A stretch of 64,000 nt of DNA from Mesobacillus boroniphilus (GTDB taxonomy: Bacteria > Bacillota > Bacilli > Bacillales > Cytobacillaceae), in NCBI RefSeq assembly GCF_018424685.1, contig NZ_QTKX01000004.1, positions 1-64,000 of the forward strand, written 5' to 3'. Both the position numbers and the translations under genes were made by a program. The notes under the pieces are model-generated. The model was not told the DNA's origin and did no database searches. It saw only the letters and a list, made by a program, of their open reading frames with translations. Below are positions 10,866-20,482 of this stretch, in pieces (the stretch's first letter is position 1; each line of letters opens with the position of its first letter).

Positions 10866-10991
10866 TAAATTGTTTGTGATTTTTTTATTCTTAATCAAAG
10901 GGCCAAACCTAGAGACAGTATGCGTTTGGCAGGCAATAATAAGCGAGTTATCATACAGAAAAAAACAGGATTTTTAAAGGAGTAATTCACT

Positions 10992-11474
10992 ATGTTTCGT
11001 ATTGGACAAGGTTTTGATGTACATCAACTGACGGAGGGCAGGCCGCTGATCATTGGCGGAATCACAATTCCATATGAAAAGGGGCTTCTTGGCCACTCGG
11101 ATGCCGATGTGCTTTTACATACGGTAGCTGATGCATGCCTTGGGGCAATTGGCGAAGGAGACATCGGCAGACATTTCCCGGATACTGACCCTGAATTCAA
11201 GGACGCAGATTCAGCCAAATTACTTGAACATGTGTGGAAGATTGTGAAGGAAAAAGGATACGAGCTTGTGAATATAGACTGTACGATTATCGCCCAACAA
11301 CCTAAAATGGCACCGCATATTGGAGCCATGCGTGAAAGGATTGCGGGATTATTGGAAGGCACCCCTGACCAGGTGAATGTAAAGGCGACAACGACAGAAA
11401 AGCTCGGTTTCCCAGGAAGAGGAGAAGGCATTGCATCACAAGCAACAGTTTTGCTGAAGCAGGCGGACAAATAA
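10992..11474 (+). CDS. ispF: IspF, 2-C-methyl-D-erythritol 2,4-cyclodiphosphate synthase
   Basis: IspF closes the cyclodiphosphate ring with loss of CMP. The 160-residue protein is the usual size. The zinc ligands Asp9, His11 (GFDVHQL) and His43 are present, with the [10 protein letters not shown] motif and the C-terminal [17 protein letters not shown] segment. AAAGGAG lies before the ATG. It is 126 bp after ispD, and gltX follows after 78 bp. Confidence 0.97.
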   Translation: MFRIGQGFDVHQLTEGRPLIIGGITIPYEKGLLGHSDADVLLHTVADACLGAIGEGDIGRHFPDTDPEFKDADSAKLLEHVWKIVKEKGYELVNIDCTIIAQQPKMAPHIGAMRERIAGLLEGTPDQVNVKATTTEKLGFPGRGEGIASQATVLLKQADK

Positions 11475-11552
11475 AGTATTTTTTAAGCCACTTCCGCTTT
11501 TATATTTGAAAATGATACAATAATGGACAGCTATATTAGAGGAGGATTCACT

Positions 11553-13010
11553 ATGTCATCAGATATCCGGGTGCGTTACGCGCCGAGTCCGACTGGACAT
11601 TTACATATCGGGAATGCCCGTACAGCACTATTCAACTATCTATATGCACGGAACAGGGGCGGAAAGTTCATCATCCGCATTGAAGATACTGATAAAAAGC
11701 GCAATATCGAAGGCGGAGAGCAGAGCCAATTGAAGTACCTTCAATGGCTTGGGATCGACTGGGATGAGAGTGTCGATGTTGGCGGCGAATATGGACCTTA
11801 TCGCCAGTCAGAGCGAAACCACATATATGAAAAATACAATCAGGAGCTTCTGGAAAAAGGGCATGCCTATAAGTGCTATTGCACGGAGGAAGAGCTGGAA
11901 GCTGAGCGCGAGGAGCAGTCTGCACGCAATGAGACTCCTCATTATTCAGGACGCTGCCGAAACCTTACAGCAGAACAGCAGGAGCAGTTTGAAAAAGAAG
12001 GACGCCAGCCGAGCCTCCGTTTCAAGGTGCCTGCAGGCAAGATCCTTAAGTTCGATGATATGGTAAAAGGCGACGTGAGCTTTGAATCAGATGGGATGGG
12101 TGACTATGTCATCGTTAAGAAAGATGGTACGCCAACCTATAACTATGCGGTTGTCATCGACGACCATTTGATGAAGATTTCCCACGTACTTCGCGGCGAT
12201 GACCACATCTCCAATACACCGAAGCAGCTTGTGATTTATGAAGCGTTTGGCTGGGAGCCGCCGGTATTTGGCCATATGACATTGATCGTCAACGAAAGCC
12301 GCAAGAAGCTGAGCAAGCGAGACGAATCAATCATCCAGTTTATCGAGCAGTATGAAGAGCTCGGTTATTTGCCAGAAGCATTGTTCAATTTCATCACACT
12401 TCTTGGATGGTCTCCATCAGGTGAAGAAGAGATTTACTCTAAGGATGAATTTATCGAGATTTTCGATCCGGCAAGACTTTCAAAATCGCCTGCGCTCTTT
12501 GACCAGCAGAAGCTTGCGTGGATGAATAACCAATATATGAAAAAGGCTGATCTGGATCGTGTTGTCGAGCTAGCGCTGCCTCACCTTGTCAAAGCTGGAA
12601 AAGTCAGCGAGAACCGTACAGAGGAAGAGGATGCCTGGGTTCGCGGCCTCATTTCCCTCTATCATGATAAAATGAGCTTCGGAGCGGAAATCGTTGAGAT
12701 GTCTGATTTATTTTTCCGCGATGAGGTAAACTATGATGAAGAAGCAAAAGAGGTCCTTGCAGGCGAGCAGGTGCCTGAGGTGCTGAACGCATTCCTTGCA
12801 GAAATTGATAAGCTTGAAGAGTTCAAGGCGGATGCAATCAAGGCAGCGGTCAAGGCAGTTCAAAAAGGAACTGGCCATAAAGGGCAAAAGCTGTTCATGC
12901 CAATCCGTGCGGCTGCCACAGGGCAAACACATGGACCAGACCTGATGCTTGCAATGGAACTGATCGGGAAAGAAAAAGTGAAGGAAAGAGTCCAGAAGCT
13001 TTTGGGCTAA
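11553..13010 (+). CDS. gltX: Glutamyl-tRNA synthetase
   Basis: A class I aminoacyl-tRNA synthetase that loads glutamate; in Bacillaceae it also charges tRNA-Gln, later amidated by GatCAB. The HIGH-type motif is HIGN near residue 17 and the KMSKS-type motif is KLSKRDE. The start at 11553 ([15 protein letters not shown], 485 residues) has AGGAGGATT before it and fits the family; the frame is open 10 codons upstream but without a site. TACAAT at 11516-11521 is a possible -10. No T-box is seen in front of it. Confidence 0.96.
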   Translation: MSSDIRVRYAPSPTGHLHIGNARTALFNYLYARNRGGKFIIRIEDTDKKRNIEGGEQSQLKYLQWLGIDWDESVDVGGEYGPYRQSERNHIYEKYNQELLEKGHAYKCYCTEEELEAEREEQSARNETPHYSGRCRNLTAEQQEQFEKEGRQPSLRFKVPAGKILKFDDMVKGDVSFESDGMGDYVIVKKDGTPTYNYAVVIDDHLMKISHVLRGDDHISNTPKQLVIYEAFGWEPPVFGHMTLIVNESRKKLSKRDESIIQFIEQYEELGYLPEALFNFITLLGWSPSGEEEIYSKDEFIEIFDPARLSKSPALFDQQKLAWMNNQYMKKADLDRVVELALPHLVKAGKVSENRTEEEDAWVRGLISLYHDKMSFGAEIVEMSDLFFRDEVNYDEEAKEVLAGEQVPEVLNAFLAEIDKLEEFKADAIKAAVKAVQKGTGHKGQKLFMPIRAAATGQTHGPDLMLAMELIGKEKVKERVQKLLG

Positions 13011-13032
13011 TAACTTTTTTAAGCTGTTTTAG

Positions 13033-13061
13033 TTAACAGAAATTCAAAAATGTAATATAGT
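13033..13061 (+). promoter_or_regulatory. Promoter of the cysE T-box operon
   Basis: TTAACA, a 17-nt spacer and TATAGT lie about 25 bp before the first conserved element of the T-box leader. Confidence 0.55.
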
Positions 13062-13084
13062 AAGAGTAATTCTATATAAACAAA

Positions 13085-13337
13085 GTGTTGAAGAGGAAAA
13101 GTAGAAGGATGACGCTTATTAGAGAGAACCATCATCGGCTGAAAGTGGTTCAGGCCTCTCATTTTTTGAAATGCGCCTCGGAGTCCCAATGCAAAAAGGC
13201 AATCGATGCCTGAGTAGTATCGGGCGGGTCCCCCCGTTAACAGGTGAAAGTTGAGGCTATTGCTTAATGTAGCCTAAACAGAGTGGAACCGCGCATATCA
13301 AGCGTCTCTGTCGTATACGACAGGGGCGCTTTTTTAT
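13085..13337 (+). promoter_or_regulatory. T-box leader, cysteine-specific
   Basis: The leader has the T-box order of elements. A Stem I carries TGC at 13172-13174 in the specifier position (the Cys codon). The conserved T-box AGAGTGGAACCGCG is at 13280-13293. A terminator follows at 13300-13337 (AGCG..CTGTCG / CGACAG..CGCT plus T run). Uncharged tRNA-Cys should pair with the specifier and with the antiterminator bulge, letting transcription reach cysE and cysS. B. subtilis cysES has the same control. Confidence 0.93.
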
Positions 13338-13365
13338 ATGGTGTATTGGCAGGCGAGTTGGGTAA

Positions 13366-13404
13366 TGTGACCGAAAAATGAAGGAACATCACTTTACGGT
13401 CACA
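13366..13404 (+). repeat. 39-nt dyad element, copy 1
   Basis: TGTGACCG at the left end is the inverse of CGGTCACA at the right end, with pairing continuing through A/T bases. A second element of the same length, ending in nearly the same 12 bases (GGGTCACATAAAT), lies at 36051-36089. It sits between the T-box terminator and cysE. Confidence 0.6.
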
Positions 13405-13504
13405 TAAATCCAAATTAGTAAGGATATTTCCCAATGTCGGCTGTAAAGGTGCTCACTAATGAGCAATAACAAAAGTGAATTTTTAAAAGAAGGAGGATTT
13501 CACC

Positions 13505-14191
13505 ATGTTTAAGATGATGAAGGAAGACATAGAAGTTGTGTTTGATCAGGATCCTTCGGCCAGAAGCTCGCTGGAAGTGGTTTTGACCTATGCAGGGCTG
13601 CATGCGATATGGTCCCATCGCTTGGCGCATGCGTTCTATAAGCGGAAGTTTTATTTTATCGCAAGAGCCATTTCGCAAATCAGCCGCTTTTTTACCGGGG
13701 TGGAAATCCATCCGGGAGCCAAGATTGGCAGACGTTTTTTCATCGACCATGGAATGGGGGTCGTCATTGGTGAAACGTGTGAGATTGGTGATAATGTGAC
13801 CGTGTTCCAGGGAGTGACCCTGGGCGGTACTGGGAAGGAAAAGGGCAAACGCCACCCAACTGTTAATGACAATGCGCTGATTGCCACTGGGGCGAAGGTT
13901 TTAGGTTCGATTACGATTGGAGAGAATTCTAAAGTAGGTGCCGGGTCGGTTGTCCTGAAGGATGTACCTCCGAATTCCACCGTTGTTGGCATCCCTGGAA
14001 AAATTGTCATCCAGGATGGGGTAAGAGTCAAGAAGGATTTCAATCACCGTGATTTGCCAGATCCTGTTGCAGATCGATGCAAAGAAATCGAAATGGAATT
14101 GGTTAAATTGAAAAGAGAACTTGATTTTGTCAAATTACAAGAAGAAATGGAAGTTGCCAAGCAAGGAAGGGGCATGGAAAATGGGAATTAA
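13505..14191 (+). CDS. cysE: Serine O-acetyltransferase
   Basis: CysE acetylates serine with acetyl-CoA, the first step of cysteine synthesis. The protein has the left-handed beta-helix hexapeptide repeats ([35 protein letters not shown]) and the catalytic [10 protein letters not shown] and [16 protein letters not shown] loops. It is 228 residues, as usual for Bacillus. AGAAGGAGGATTT precedes the ATG. It lies behind the cysteine T-box, and its end overlaps cysS by 11 bp. Confidence 0.96.
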   Translation: MFKMMKEDIEVVFDQDPSARSSLEVVLTYAGLHAIWSHRLAHAFYKRKFYFIARAISQISRFFTGVEIHPGAKIGRRFFIDHGMGVVIGETCEIGDNVTVFQGVTLGGTGKEKGKRHPTVNDNALIATGAKVLGSITIGENSKVGAGSVVLKDVPPNSTVVGIPGKIVIQDGVRVKKDFNHRDLPDPVADRCKEIEMELVKLKRELDFVKLQEEMEVAKQGRGMENGN

Positions 14192-15578
14192 AATCTATAA
14201 TACACTCACTCGGAACAAGGAAGAGTTTATCCCGCTAGAAGAGGGAAAAGTGAAAATGTATGTTTGCGGTCCTACCGTCTATAACTATATTCACATCGGA
14301 AATGCCCGTCCGGCCATCGTTTTCGATACGGTCCGCCGCTATCTTGAGTTCCGTGGTTATGATGTCCGCTTTATTTCAAATTTCACGGATGTGGATGATA
14401 AGCTGATCAAAGCTGCAAATGAGCTGGGAGTAGACGTACCGACAATCGCTCAACGCTTCATCGACGCTTATTTTGATGATGTCCACGCACTTGGCTGCAA
14501 AACAGCCGATGCTCATCCACGGGTAACGGAAACAATGGACTTAATTATCGAATTCATCAGCGCGCTGATTGAAAAAGACTTTGCCTATGAATCAGGAGGA
14601 GATGTGTACTACCGTACTAGGGAGTTCAAGGGATACGGAAAACTATCACATCAATCCATTGAAGAGCTGAAGGTTGGAGCGAGGATCCAGGTTGGGGAAA
14701 AGAAACAAGATGCGCTTGACTTTGTGCTTTGGAAATCGGCAAAAGAAGGCGAGATTTCCTGGGACAGTCCTTGGGGAAAAGGCCGTCCAGGCTGGCACAT
14801 TGAGTGCTCGGCAATGGCACGCGAATACCTTGGAGATACGATCGATATCCATGCTGGCGGACAGGATTTGGCTTTCCCGCACCATGAAAACGAAATCGCC
14901 CAGTCAGAGGCATTGACAGGAAAGACGTTTGCCCGCTACTGGATGCATAATGGATACATCAATATTGATAATGAAAAGATGTCCAAGTCACTTGGCAATT
15001 TTGTCACAGTTCATGACATCATCAAACAGCATGATCCGCAGGTGTTAAGATTTTTCATGCTGTCAGTCCATTACAGGAATCCAATCAATTACAGCGTTGA
15101 GTTGCTCGAAAAGACAAAGGCTGCCTTCGAGCGCTTGAAGACATCTTATCAAAACCTTAAGCACCGCCTTGGAGCTAGTGCTAACCTTACCGATGACAAT
15201 CAGGAATGGCTGGATAAAATCGCTGGGCTCCGTGATCAGTTCATCAAGGATATGGATGATGACTTCAATACGGCAAATGGCGTATCTACCCTATTTGAGC
15301 TTTCGAAGCTATCTAATCTGTACTTGATGGAGAAAAACACCTCCGAGGAAGTAATCAATGCATTCATGAATGAATTCGAGACATTGTTCGGTGTTCTTGG
15401 TCTTTCGCTTAAAGATGAAGAGTTGCTTGATGAAGAGATCGAAGCCTTGATTGAAAAAAGAACGCAGGCACGAAAGGATAGAAATTTCCAGCTTGCAGAT
15501 GAAATCCGTGACCAGTTGAAGGAAATGAATATCATCATCGAAGACACTCCGCAAGGCATCAGATGGAAAAGAGGCTAA
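14181..15578 (+). CDS. cysS: Cysteinyl-tRNA synthetase
   Basis: A class I synthetase that charges tRNA-Cys. The HIGH motif (HIGN, residues 38-41), the zinc-ligand Cys29 and the KMSKS motif at 266-270 are intact; the domain ends with a helical anticodon-binding region and the RWKRG tail. The start at 14181 ([11 protein letters not shown], 465 residues) matches B. subtilis CysS and has GGAAGGGGC upstream within cysE. The frame is open for 20 more codons, but those lie inside cysE. It shares the T-box control with cysE. Confidence 0.96.
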   Translation: MGIKIYNTLTRNKEEFIPLEEGKVKMYVCGPTVYNYIHIGNARPAIVFDTVRRYLEFRGYDVRFISNFTDVDDKLIKAANELGVDVPTIAQRFIDAYFDDVHALGCKTADAHPRVTETMDLIIEFISALIEKDFAYESGGDVYYRTREFKGYGKLSHQSIEELKVGARIQVGEKKQDALDFVLWKSAKEGEISWDSPWGKGRPGWHIECSAMAREYLGDTIDIHAGGQDLAFPHHENEIAQSEALTGKTFARYWMHNGYINIDNEKMSKSLGNFVTVHDIIKQHDPQVLRFFMLSVHYRNPINYSVELLEKTKAAFERLKTSYQNLKHRLGASANLTDDNQEWLDKIAGLRDQFIKDMDDDFNTANGVSTLFELSKLSNLYLMEKNTSEEVINAFMNEFETLFGVLGLSLKDEELLDEEIEALIEKRTQARKDRNFQLADEIRDQLKEMNIIIEDTPQGIRWKRG

Positions 15579-15986
15579 ATGATGCTGCATTACGAACAAA
15601 AAGTAGATGAAAAACAATTGAATAGCCTTGCACTTGCTTACATGGGTGATGCCGTATATGAGCTATATGTCCGGCATCACCTGCTGCAAAGCGGCAAGGT
15701 CCGTCCAAACAAGCTGCATAAAGAAGCGACAGCTTACGTATCAGCAAAGTCGCAGGCCAAGTTCCTGCATAAGCTTCTGGAGATGGAGGCTTTGTCTGAA
15801 TCGGAAATAACGATTGCAAAAAGAGGCCGGAATGCGAAGTCAGGATCTGTCCCGAAAAACACCGATGTCCAAACATACCGTTACAGCACCGCCTTTGAGG
15901 CCTTGATCGGTTATTTGTATCTGGCAGGTAATGAGAAACGGATAGAAGAACTGATTACCACAGTATTCGCACTTGCGGAAGAATAG
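15579..15986 (+). CDS. mrnC: Mini-ribonuclease III
   Basis: Mini-III matures 23S rRNA ends and has an RNase III catalytic domain but no double-stranded RNA-binding domain, as its 135 residues show. The signature [12 protein letters not shown] carries acidic residues Asp24 and Glu28. The start follows the cysS stop directly (two ATG codons in tandem), with only a weak site upstream, so translation is probably coupled to cysS. rlmB follows after 19 bp. Confidence 0.93.
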   Translation: MMLHYEQKVDEKQLNSLALAYMGDAVYELYVRHHLLQSGKVRPNKLHKEATAYVSAKSQAKFLHKLLEMEALSESEITIAKRGRNAKSGSVPKNTDVQTYRYSTAFEALIGYLYLAGNEKRIEELITTVFALAEE

Positions 15987-16005
15987 ATGGGAGGAAGTAT
16001 TCCAC

Positions 16006-17001
16006 ATGAGCCAGAAACAGCAACAAAAACAGAACCAGAACAATAGGCAAAAACCAGTTGATGACAAAAAGCTGAAACCTGCCAGGAATCAGGCGCAAAA
16101 GCAGGACGAAAAACCAAAGAACAGGCCACCCAGAGGCCAGGACCCAAAACATGAAGCAAGGCGTGACAAGAAGCATGAACCAAGACGTGACAGGAAACAC
16201 GAATCAAGACGAGACCAGAAACCAGGGCAAAAGCCTGATCAACTTCGGGATCAAAATGAAAACCAGGATTATATAATTGGTAAAAATCCGGTAATCGAAG
16301 CTTTGAAATCGGAACGAGACATTAACAAAATCCTGATTGCCGAAGGCTCACAGAGCGGTCAGATGCAGCAAGTCATCGGGATGGCAAAGGAAGCCAATGT
16401 CATCGTCCAATTCGTCCCGAAAAAGAAAATCGACCAGCTTGCCGATGGCAATCACCAGGGAGTTATCGCCCAGGTTGCAGCCTATGAATATGCGGAGATT
16501 GATGATTTGTTCGCGGCAGCGGAAAAGAAAAATGAGGCGCCTTTCTTTTTGCTCCTCGATGAAATTGAGGATCCCCATAATCTTGGCTCCATCATGAGGA
16601 CAGCTGATGCCTCAGGAGCGCACGGGATCATCATACCTAAGAGACGAGCTGTTGGACTGACGGCTACAGTAGCAAAACTATCAACAGGTGCAATCGAATA
16701 TATCCCGGTTGCGAGGGTCACGAATATGGCGCAGACAATCGATGAATTGAAGGAGCGCGGTGTCTGGATAGCTGGGACTGACGCATCGGCAAAACAGGAT
16801 TTTCGTCAAATGGATGGAACACTGCCTCTTGGTCTAGTGATCGGCAGCGAGGGAAAAGGAATGGGAAGGCTGATCAGGGATAAGTGCGATTTTCTTTTAA
16901 GCCTTCCAATGGTTGGACATGTTACTTCCTTGAATGCATCAGTTGCCGCGGCACTATTGATGTATGAAGTTCACCGTAAACGTCATCCGCAAGGGGAATA
17001 G
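16006..17001 (+). CDS. rlmB: 23S rRNA (guanosine 2'-O) methyltransferase RlmB/TrmH family, with long basic N-terminal tail
   Basis: A SPOUT-class methyltransferase of the SpoU family, which acts on 23S rRNA. The C-terminal catalytic domain shows LLDEIEDPHNLGSIMRTADASG, GLVIGSEGKGMG and SLNASVAAALLMYE. A short substrate-binding domain (YIIGKNPVIEAL) comes before it. The start at 16006 has GGGAGGAAG. The protein is 331 residues, about 80 longer than B. subtilis YacO. The extra N-terminal 83 residues are almost all Gln, Lys, Arg, Asp and Pro, with a repeated RRDxKHE unit, and are probably disordered. rae1 follows after 2 bp. Confidence 0.93.
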   Translation: MSQKQQQKQNQNNRQKPVDDKKLKPARNQAQKQDEKPKNRPPRGQDPKHEARRDKKHEPRRDRKHESRRDQKPGQKPDQLRDQNENQDYIIGKNPVIEALKSERDINKILIAEGSQSGQMQQVIGMAKEANVIVQFVPKKKIDQLADGNHQGVIAQVAAYEYAEIDDLFAAAEKKNEAPFFLLLDEIEDPHNLGSIMRTADASGAHGIIIPKRRAVGLTATVAKLSTGAIEYIPVARVTNMAQTIDELKERGVWIAGTDASAKQDFRQMDGTLPLGLVIGSEGKGMGRLIRDKCDFLLSLPMVGHVTSLNASVAAALLMYEVHRKRHPQGE

Positions 17002-17003
17002 GA

Positions 17004-17513
17004 ATGGATATCCTGCTTGTTGACGGCTACAACATTATCGGCGCATGGCCGGAGCTGGTCAGCTTGAAGAAGAGAGAGCTTTCTGCAGCCAGGGACCGTC
17101 TGGTTGAAATCATGGCTGAATACCAGGCGTATACCGGCTATCGCGTCATCATTGTTTTTGACGCCCATTTTGTATCAGGAACACAAAAGAAATATAAGAA
17201 TTATATGGTGGAAGTTATTTTTACAAAAGAAAATGAAACGGCGGATGAACGGATTGAAAGGCTGGCGATCGACCTCAGTAACCGCAAAACGCAAATCCAT
17301 GTAGCCACCTCTGACTATACCGAGCAATGGGCGATTTTTGGACAGGGAGCACTAAGGAAATCAGCAAGGGAGCTGCTTAACGAAACAAATTTAATTAGCA
17401 AAAAAATAGAAAAAAGCGTGAAAGTGATCCAGGAAAAAAAGCCAAGTGCCAAGATTCCGCTTACAAAAGAAGTGGCAGAAATTTTTGAAAAATGGCGCAG
17501 AGGGGAACATTGA
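17004..17513 (+). CDS. rae1: Rae1 (YacP), ribosome-associated NYN-domain endoribonuclease
   Basis: Rae1 cuts mRNA in the ribosomal A site in B. subtilis. The 169-residue protein has the NYN/PIN fold start LLVDGYNIIGAWPEL, with Asp7 as a likely metal ligand, then VIIVFDAHFV and a late acidic site (HVATSDYTEQ). It starts 2 bp after rlmB, with AAGGGGAATAGG as site. The gene order mrnC-rlmB-rae1-sigH is the Bacillus order. Confidence 0.93.
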   Translation: MDILLVDGYNIIGAWPELVSLKKRELSAARDRLVEIMAEYQAYTGYRVIIVFDAHFVSGTQKKYKNYMVEVIFTKENETADERIERLAIDLSNRKTQIHVATSDYTEQWAIFGQGALRKSARELLNETNLISKKIEKSVKVIQEKKPSAKIPLTKEVAEIFEKWRRGEH

Positions 17514-17517
17514 CCTG

Positions 17518-17547
17518 TTGACGCCTTAAAAAAGCCTGCTGTATAAT
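17518..17547 (+). promoter_or_regulatory. Sigma-A promoter of sigH
   Basis: TTGACG, an 18-nt spacer and TATAAT lie directly after the rae1 stop and 34 bp before the sigH ATG. A separate sigH promoter is known in B. subtilis, where AbrB represses it; no AbrB site can be judged from sequence. Confidence 0.75.
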
Positions 17548-17581
17548 ATTTCTAACTGTATGTGCGGGCGGGGGGATCGAA

Positions 17582-18232
17582 ATGAGTACTGACATCGGGA
17601 ATCGTTTAAATGACGCTTATTTGTTGCTGGAAGATGAAGAAATTGTAGAAGCGGTGCACAGAGGAGAAAGTGATGCACTTGATTTTCTGATTCACAAATA
17701 CAGGAATTTTGTTCGGGCTAAAGCACGATCATATTTCCTGATCGGAGCAGATAAAGAGGACATCGTGCAGGAAGGAATGATCGGCTTATATAAAGCAATC
17801 CGTGACTTCCGGGAGGACAAGCTGACATCATTCAAAGCATTTGCAGAACTATGCATTACCCGTCAGATCATTACGGCCATCAAGACGGCCACAAGGCAGA
17901 AACACATCCCGCTTAACTCCTATGTTTCCCTGGACAAGCCGATTTATGATGAGGAATCGGACAGGACGCTGATGGATGTTTTATCCGGAGCCAAAGTGAT
18001 GGACCCCGAAGAGTTATTTATTAATCAGGAAGAGTTTGACCAGATCGAAGTGAAAATGTCAGAGCTGCTGAGTGACCTTGAACGAAAAGTGCTCGCATTA
18101 TATTTGGACGGACAATCCTACCAGGAAATTTCTGAAGAGCTGAATCGCCATGTCAAGTCAATCGACAATGCTCTTCAGCGTGTAAAGCGGAAGCTTGAGA
18201 GGTATCTTGAGCTGAGAGAGCTGTCAGTGTAA
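17582..18232 (+). CDS. sigH: RNA polymerase sigma-H factor
   Basis: Sigma-H directs genes for the transition to sporulation and competence. The 216-residue protein has region 2 (FLIHKYRNFVRAKARSY, GADKEDIVQEGMIGLYKAIRDF) for the core and -10 contacts, and region 4 with a helix-turn-helix (SYQEISEELNRHVKSIDNAL) for the -35. GGGCGGGGGGATCG precedes the ATG. It is followed by a dispersed repeat and then rpmG. Confidence 0.97.
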   Translation: MSTDIGNRLNDAYLLLEDEEIVEAVHRGESDALDFLIHKYRNFVRAKARSYFLIGADKEDIVQEGMIGLYKAIRDFREDKLTSFKAFAELCITRQIITAIKTATRQKHIPLNSYVSLDKPIYDEESDRTLMDVLSGAKVMDPEELFINQEEFDQIEVKMSELLSDLERKVLALYLDGQSYQEISEELNRHVKSIDNALQRVKRKLERYLELRELSV

Positions 18233-18312
18233 GGTGAATTGCCGGAAAATAGCCGCAAAACTGACTTTTAATCTGGTATTAGAAAATATTAATTTTTCAT
18301 TTGGAGAACTGG

Positions 18313-18430
18313 TCAGCTCCAGCGCCTAGCCCCTCGAGACGCTTCGGTCCTGCCAATGAAGTCAAAGAACGACTTCACTGTCAGGCCCTCCAGCGCTTGT
18401 CGGGGCTGATCAAGCCGCTTGCGCTTTTCT
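18313..18430 (+). repeat. Dispersed ~120-bp structured repeat, copy R1
   Basis: A full copy of the window's main repeat family: left arm AGCTCCAGCGCCTAGCCCC, internal hairpin GAAGTC AAAGAAC GACTTC, right arm with TTGTCGGGGCTGATCAAG, and a GCTTTT end. The outer arms pair (AGCCCC with GGGGCT). It lies in the sigH-rpmG gap; a TTGACA with TATCTT 17 bases later (18443-18471) follows it and may drive rpmG-secE. Confidence 0.9.
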
Positions 18431-18544
18431 ATTTAGCCCTTATTGACACAAGCTATCAGCCATGGTATCTTTTTAAAGATATAATAGATGGCGGTTTCAT
18501 GACATCAGATTGGAATCAGCCTGTTAAAGCGGGTGTAAGTGTCA

Positions 18545-18694
18545 ATGAATAATAAAGTGACTCTTGCTTGTAAGGAATGCGGTTCCCGCAATTATTCCAC
18601 AACGAGCAACAAGCAAACGCAAACAGAACGGCTGGAGCTGAAAAAGTACTGCAACAACTGCGGTGCCCATACAGTTCATAAGGAAACGAAATAA
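18545..18694 (+). CDS. rpmG: 50S ribosomal protein L33
   Basis: A 49-residue protein of the large subunit. It has the zinc-binding form with two CxxC pairs (Cys 9/12 and 36/39), as in [11 protein letters not shown] and [10 protein letters not shown]. It is the second-type L33 (RpmGB) by place, next to secE and nusG. The ATG at 18545 has GCGGGTG ten bases upstream; an in-frame GTG two codons earlier is possible. secE follows after 51 bp. Confidence 0.94.
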   Translation: MNNKVTLACKECGSRNYSTTSNKQTQTERLELKKYCNNCGAHTVHKETK

Positions 18695-18745
18695 GGTTTT
18701 CAGATAGATCATCATATGGAATCCCGATAAGTTGGAGGTAACAAA

Positions 18746-18928
18746 ATGCAGCGCATCACTAATTTTTTCAGTGAAGTTGGACGTGAAATGAGAAAGGTCA
18801 GCTGGCCTAGACGTAAAGAACTGACTCGATACACGATTACGGTTCTGTCTACAGTTGCTTTTGCTGCTCTATTCTTCGCAGTGTTAGACCTTGGTATTTC
18901 TGAATTGATTCGCTTAATTCTTGAATAA
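18746..18928 (+). CDS. secE: SecE, preprotein translocase subunit
   Basis: SecE clamps SecY in the membrane translocon. The 60-residue protein has the conserved cytosolic helix (EVGREMRKVSWPRRKELTRY) and one membrane span (about 28-50), the short single-span form typical of Gram-positive bacteria. The site TTGGAGGTAAC precedes the ATG. The secE-nusG pairing is nearly universal. Confidence 0.97.
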   Translation: MQRITNFFSEVGREMRKVSWPRRKELTRYTITVLSTVAFAALFFAVLDLGISELIRLILE

Positions 18929-18942
18929 CCACTACGTACTCA

Positions 18943-19001
18943 TGGTATAATGGAAAATATAAACGCAGGACAAGTTTAAAAGCCCGGATAACGGGTTTTT
19001 T
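18943..19001 (+). promoter_or_regulatory. nusG leader: extended -10 promoter followed by a terminator hairpin
   Basis: TGGTATAAT at 18943-18951 is a full extended -10. It is followed 30 bp later by GCCCG GATAA CGGGT and a six-T run (18979-19001), about 90 bp before nusG. The hairpin may end secE transcripts or attenuate transcripts begun at this promoter. Confidence 0.55.
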
Positions 19002-19093
19002 ATTTGCTTGAAAAATCGCATTCAATGTAAGGGCGAAATGTATGCCTATTTACATTTGGAAATGGGGAGGGACGGACGATTTAGTCCTCTAGG

Positions 19094-19627
19094 ATGGAAA
19101 AGAATTGGTATGTAGTGCATACTTACTCAGGTTACGAGAACAAGGTCAAGACAAATCTTGAAAAGCGCGTTGAAACAATGGGCATGCAAGATAAGATCTT
19201 CCGGGTGATCGTCCCTGAAGAAGAAGAAACAGATTTCAAAAATGGTAAAAAGAAAGTTGTTAAGAGAAAGACATTCCCGGGCTATGTCCTGGTAGAATTG
19301 GTCATGACAGATGATTCTTGGTATGTTGTCCGGAACACACCAGGTGTAACTGGATTCGTTGGCTCTGCTGGTGCAGGATCAAAACCAACCGCGTTATTGC
19401 CTGAAGAAGTAACGTTCATCCTCAAACGCATGGGAGTTGAGGAGAAGAGGGTTGATATCAACTTCGAGCTTGGTGAAACTGTCCAGGTAAGTGAAGGGCC
19501 GTTCGCCAACTTCACAGGGACAATCGAAGAGATCGATAAGGACAAGGCAAAGCTTAAAGTTCTTGTCAATATGTTCGGCCGGGACACTCCGGTTGAGCTT
19601 GAATTTTCGCAGATTGAAAAATTATAA
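19094..19627 (+). CDS. nusG: NusG, transcription elongation and termination factor
   Basis: NusG binds RNA polymerase and controls pausing and transcription-translation coupling. The 177-residue protein has the NGN domain (WYVVHTYSGYENKV, FPGYVLVE, VRNTPGVTGFVG) and a C-terminal KOW domain (VSEGPFANFTGTIEEID). The ATG at 19094 is chosen because the protein then begins MEKNWYVVHTY as in B. subtilis. The ribosome binding site is poor (only AGG two bases away and GGGAGGG 25 bases upstream), which is unusual for this region. Confidence 0.96.
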   Translation: MEKNWYVVHTYSGYENKVKTNLEKRVETMGMQDKIFRVIVPEEEETDFKNGKKKVVKRKTFPGYVLVELVMTDDSWYVVRNTPGVTGFVGSAGAGSKPTALLPEEVTFILKRMGVEEKRVDINFELGETVQVSEGPFANFTGTIEEIDKDKAKLKVLVNMFGRDTPVELEFSQIEKL

Positions 19628-19638
19628 TCTGAAATAAC

Positions 19639-19667
19639 TTGAATTCAACTTTAAAAAGTGTTAATAT
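19639..19667 (+). promoter_or_regulatory. Promoter of rplK-rplA
   Basis: TTGAAT, a 17-nt spacer and TAATAT. The region AAGTGTTAATATTTCA around the -10 is repeated at the rplGB promoter at 31014, with 20 of 22 bases the same. Confidence 0.7.
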
Positions 19668-19798
19668 TTCATAGGTCAGTATGTCTTGGACGATTGACAG
19701 ATATATTCAAGTTCTTTATTTCATATAAAGACTTTTAAGATGAGTGGGAGGGGAAAATCCCCTATTACCACATCACGGACTTTAAGGAGGTGTGTCTC

Positions 19799-20224
19799 GT
19801 GGCTAAAAAAGTAATTAAGATGGTTAAATTGCAAATCCCTGCTGGTAAAGCCAATCCGGCACCACCAGTTGGACCTGCACTAGGTCAAGCCGGTGTTAAC
19901 ATCATGGGATTCTGTAAGGAGTTTAACGCTCGTACAGCTGACCAAGCTGGACTAATCATTCCTGTTGAAATTACGGTTTTTGAAGACCGTTCATTTACAT
20001 TTATTACGAAAACTCCTCCTGCTGCAGTTCTTTTGAAGGTAGCAGCTGGAATTCAGTCTGGTTCTGGTGAACCAAACCGTAATAAAGTAGCAACAGTTAA
20101 GCGTGATAAAGTACGTGAAATTGCTGAACAGAAAATGCCTGACCTTAACGCAGCTAGCGTTGAAGCAGCAATGCGCATGGTTGAAGGTACTGCTCGCAGC
20201 ATGGGTATCACGATCGAAGACTAA
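19799..20224 (+). CDS. rplK: 50S ribosomal protein L11
   Basis: L11 forms the GTPase-associated centre with 23S rRNA and is needed for stringent RelA activation. The 141-residue protein has the L11 signature ([31 protein letters not shown]). The GTG at 19799 is chosen: AAGGAGG ends 8 bases before it and the product then starts (M)[10 protein letters not shown] as in B. subtilis. An alternative GTG three codons earlier overlaps the site. Confidence 0.97.
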   Translation: MAKKVIKMVKLQIPAGKANPAPPVGPALGQAGVNIMGFCKEFNARTADQAGLIIPVEITVFEDRSFTFITKTPPAAVLLKVAAGIQSGSGEPNRNKVATVKRDKVREIAEQKMPDLNAASVEAAMRMVEGTARSMGITIED

Positions 20225-20294
20225 TTCTGCTACAGTGGATTGATGGGGTTGCGAAGCTGATGGATTTCACTCGCAACCTTTTATCTGTCCAATA

Positions 20295-20482
20295 TGGCGC
20301 TCATGAAGCGCCTTTGCTTTTTGAGCTCCGGTGCCTTAATAAGGTGCCGCCGCTTTTCGTAGTGTCTAGCTCTGGCACCTAGCCCCTCGGGACACTTCAG
20401 CCCAGCCAATAAAGTCAAAGAACGACTTTACTGTCTGGTCTTCCAGTGCCTGTCGGGGCTGAGCGAGGTGCCGCCGCTTTTC
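20295..20482 (+). repeat. Dispersed repeat copy R2 plus short derivative, between rplK and rplA
   Basis: A degenerate full copy (20364-20482) has the family's left arm, AAAGTC/GACTTT inner hairpin, TGTCGGGGCTGAG and a GCTTTT end. Before it, 20318-20358 is a short internally deleted derivative (GAGCTCCGGTGCC to GGTGCCGCCGCTTTT), and 20295-20312 also holds a GGCGC-rich inverted repeat. Together they lengthen the rplK-rplA gap to 306 bp. Confidence 0.8.

Noticed and set aside
11480..11552. T-box or other riboswitch before gltX
   Set aside because: The gap is too short and has none of the conserved elements seen before cysE.
18301..18552. 83-codon frame after sigH
   Set aside because: It translates the dispersed repeat and runs into rpmG; no site or homology.
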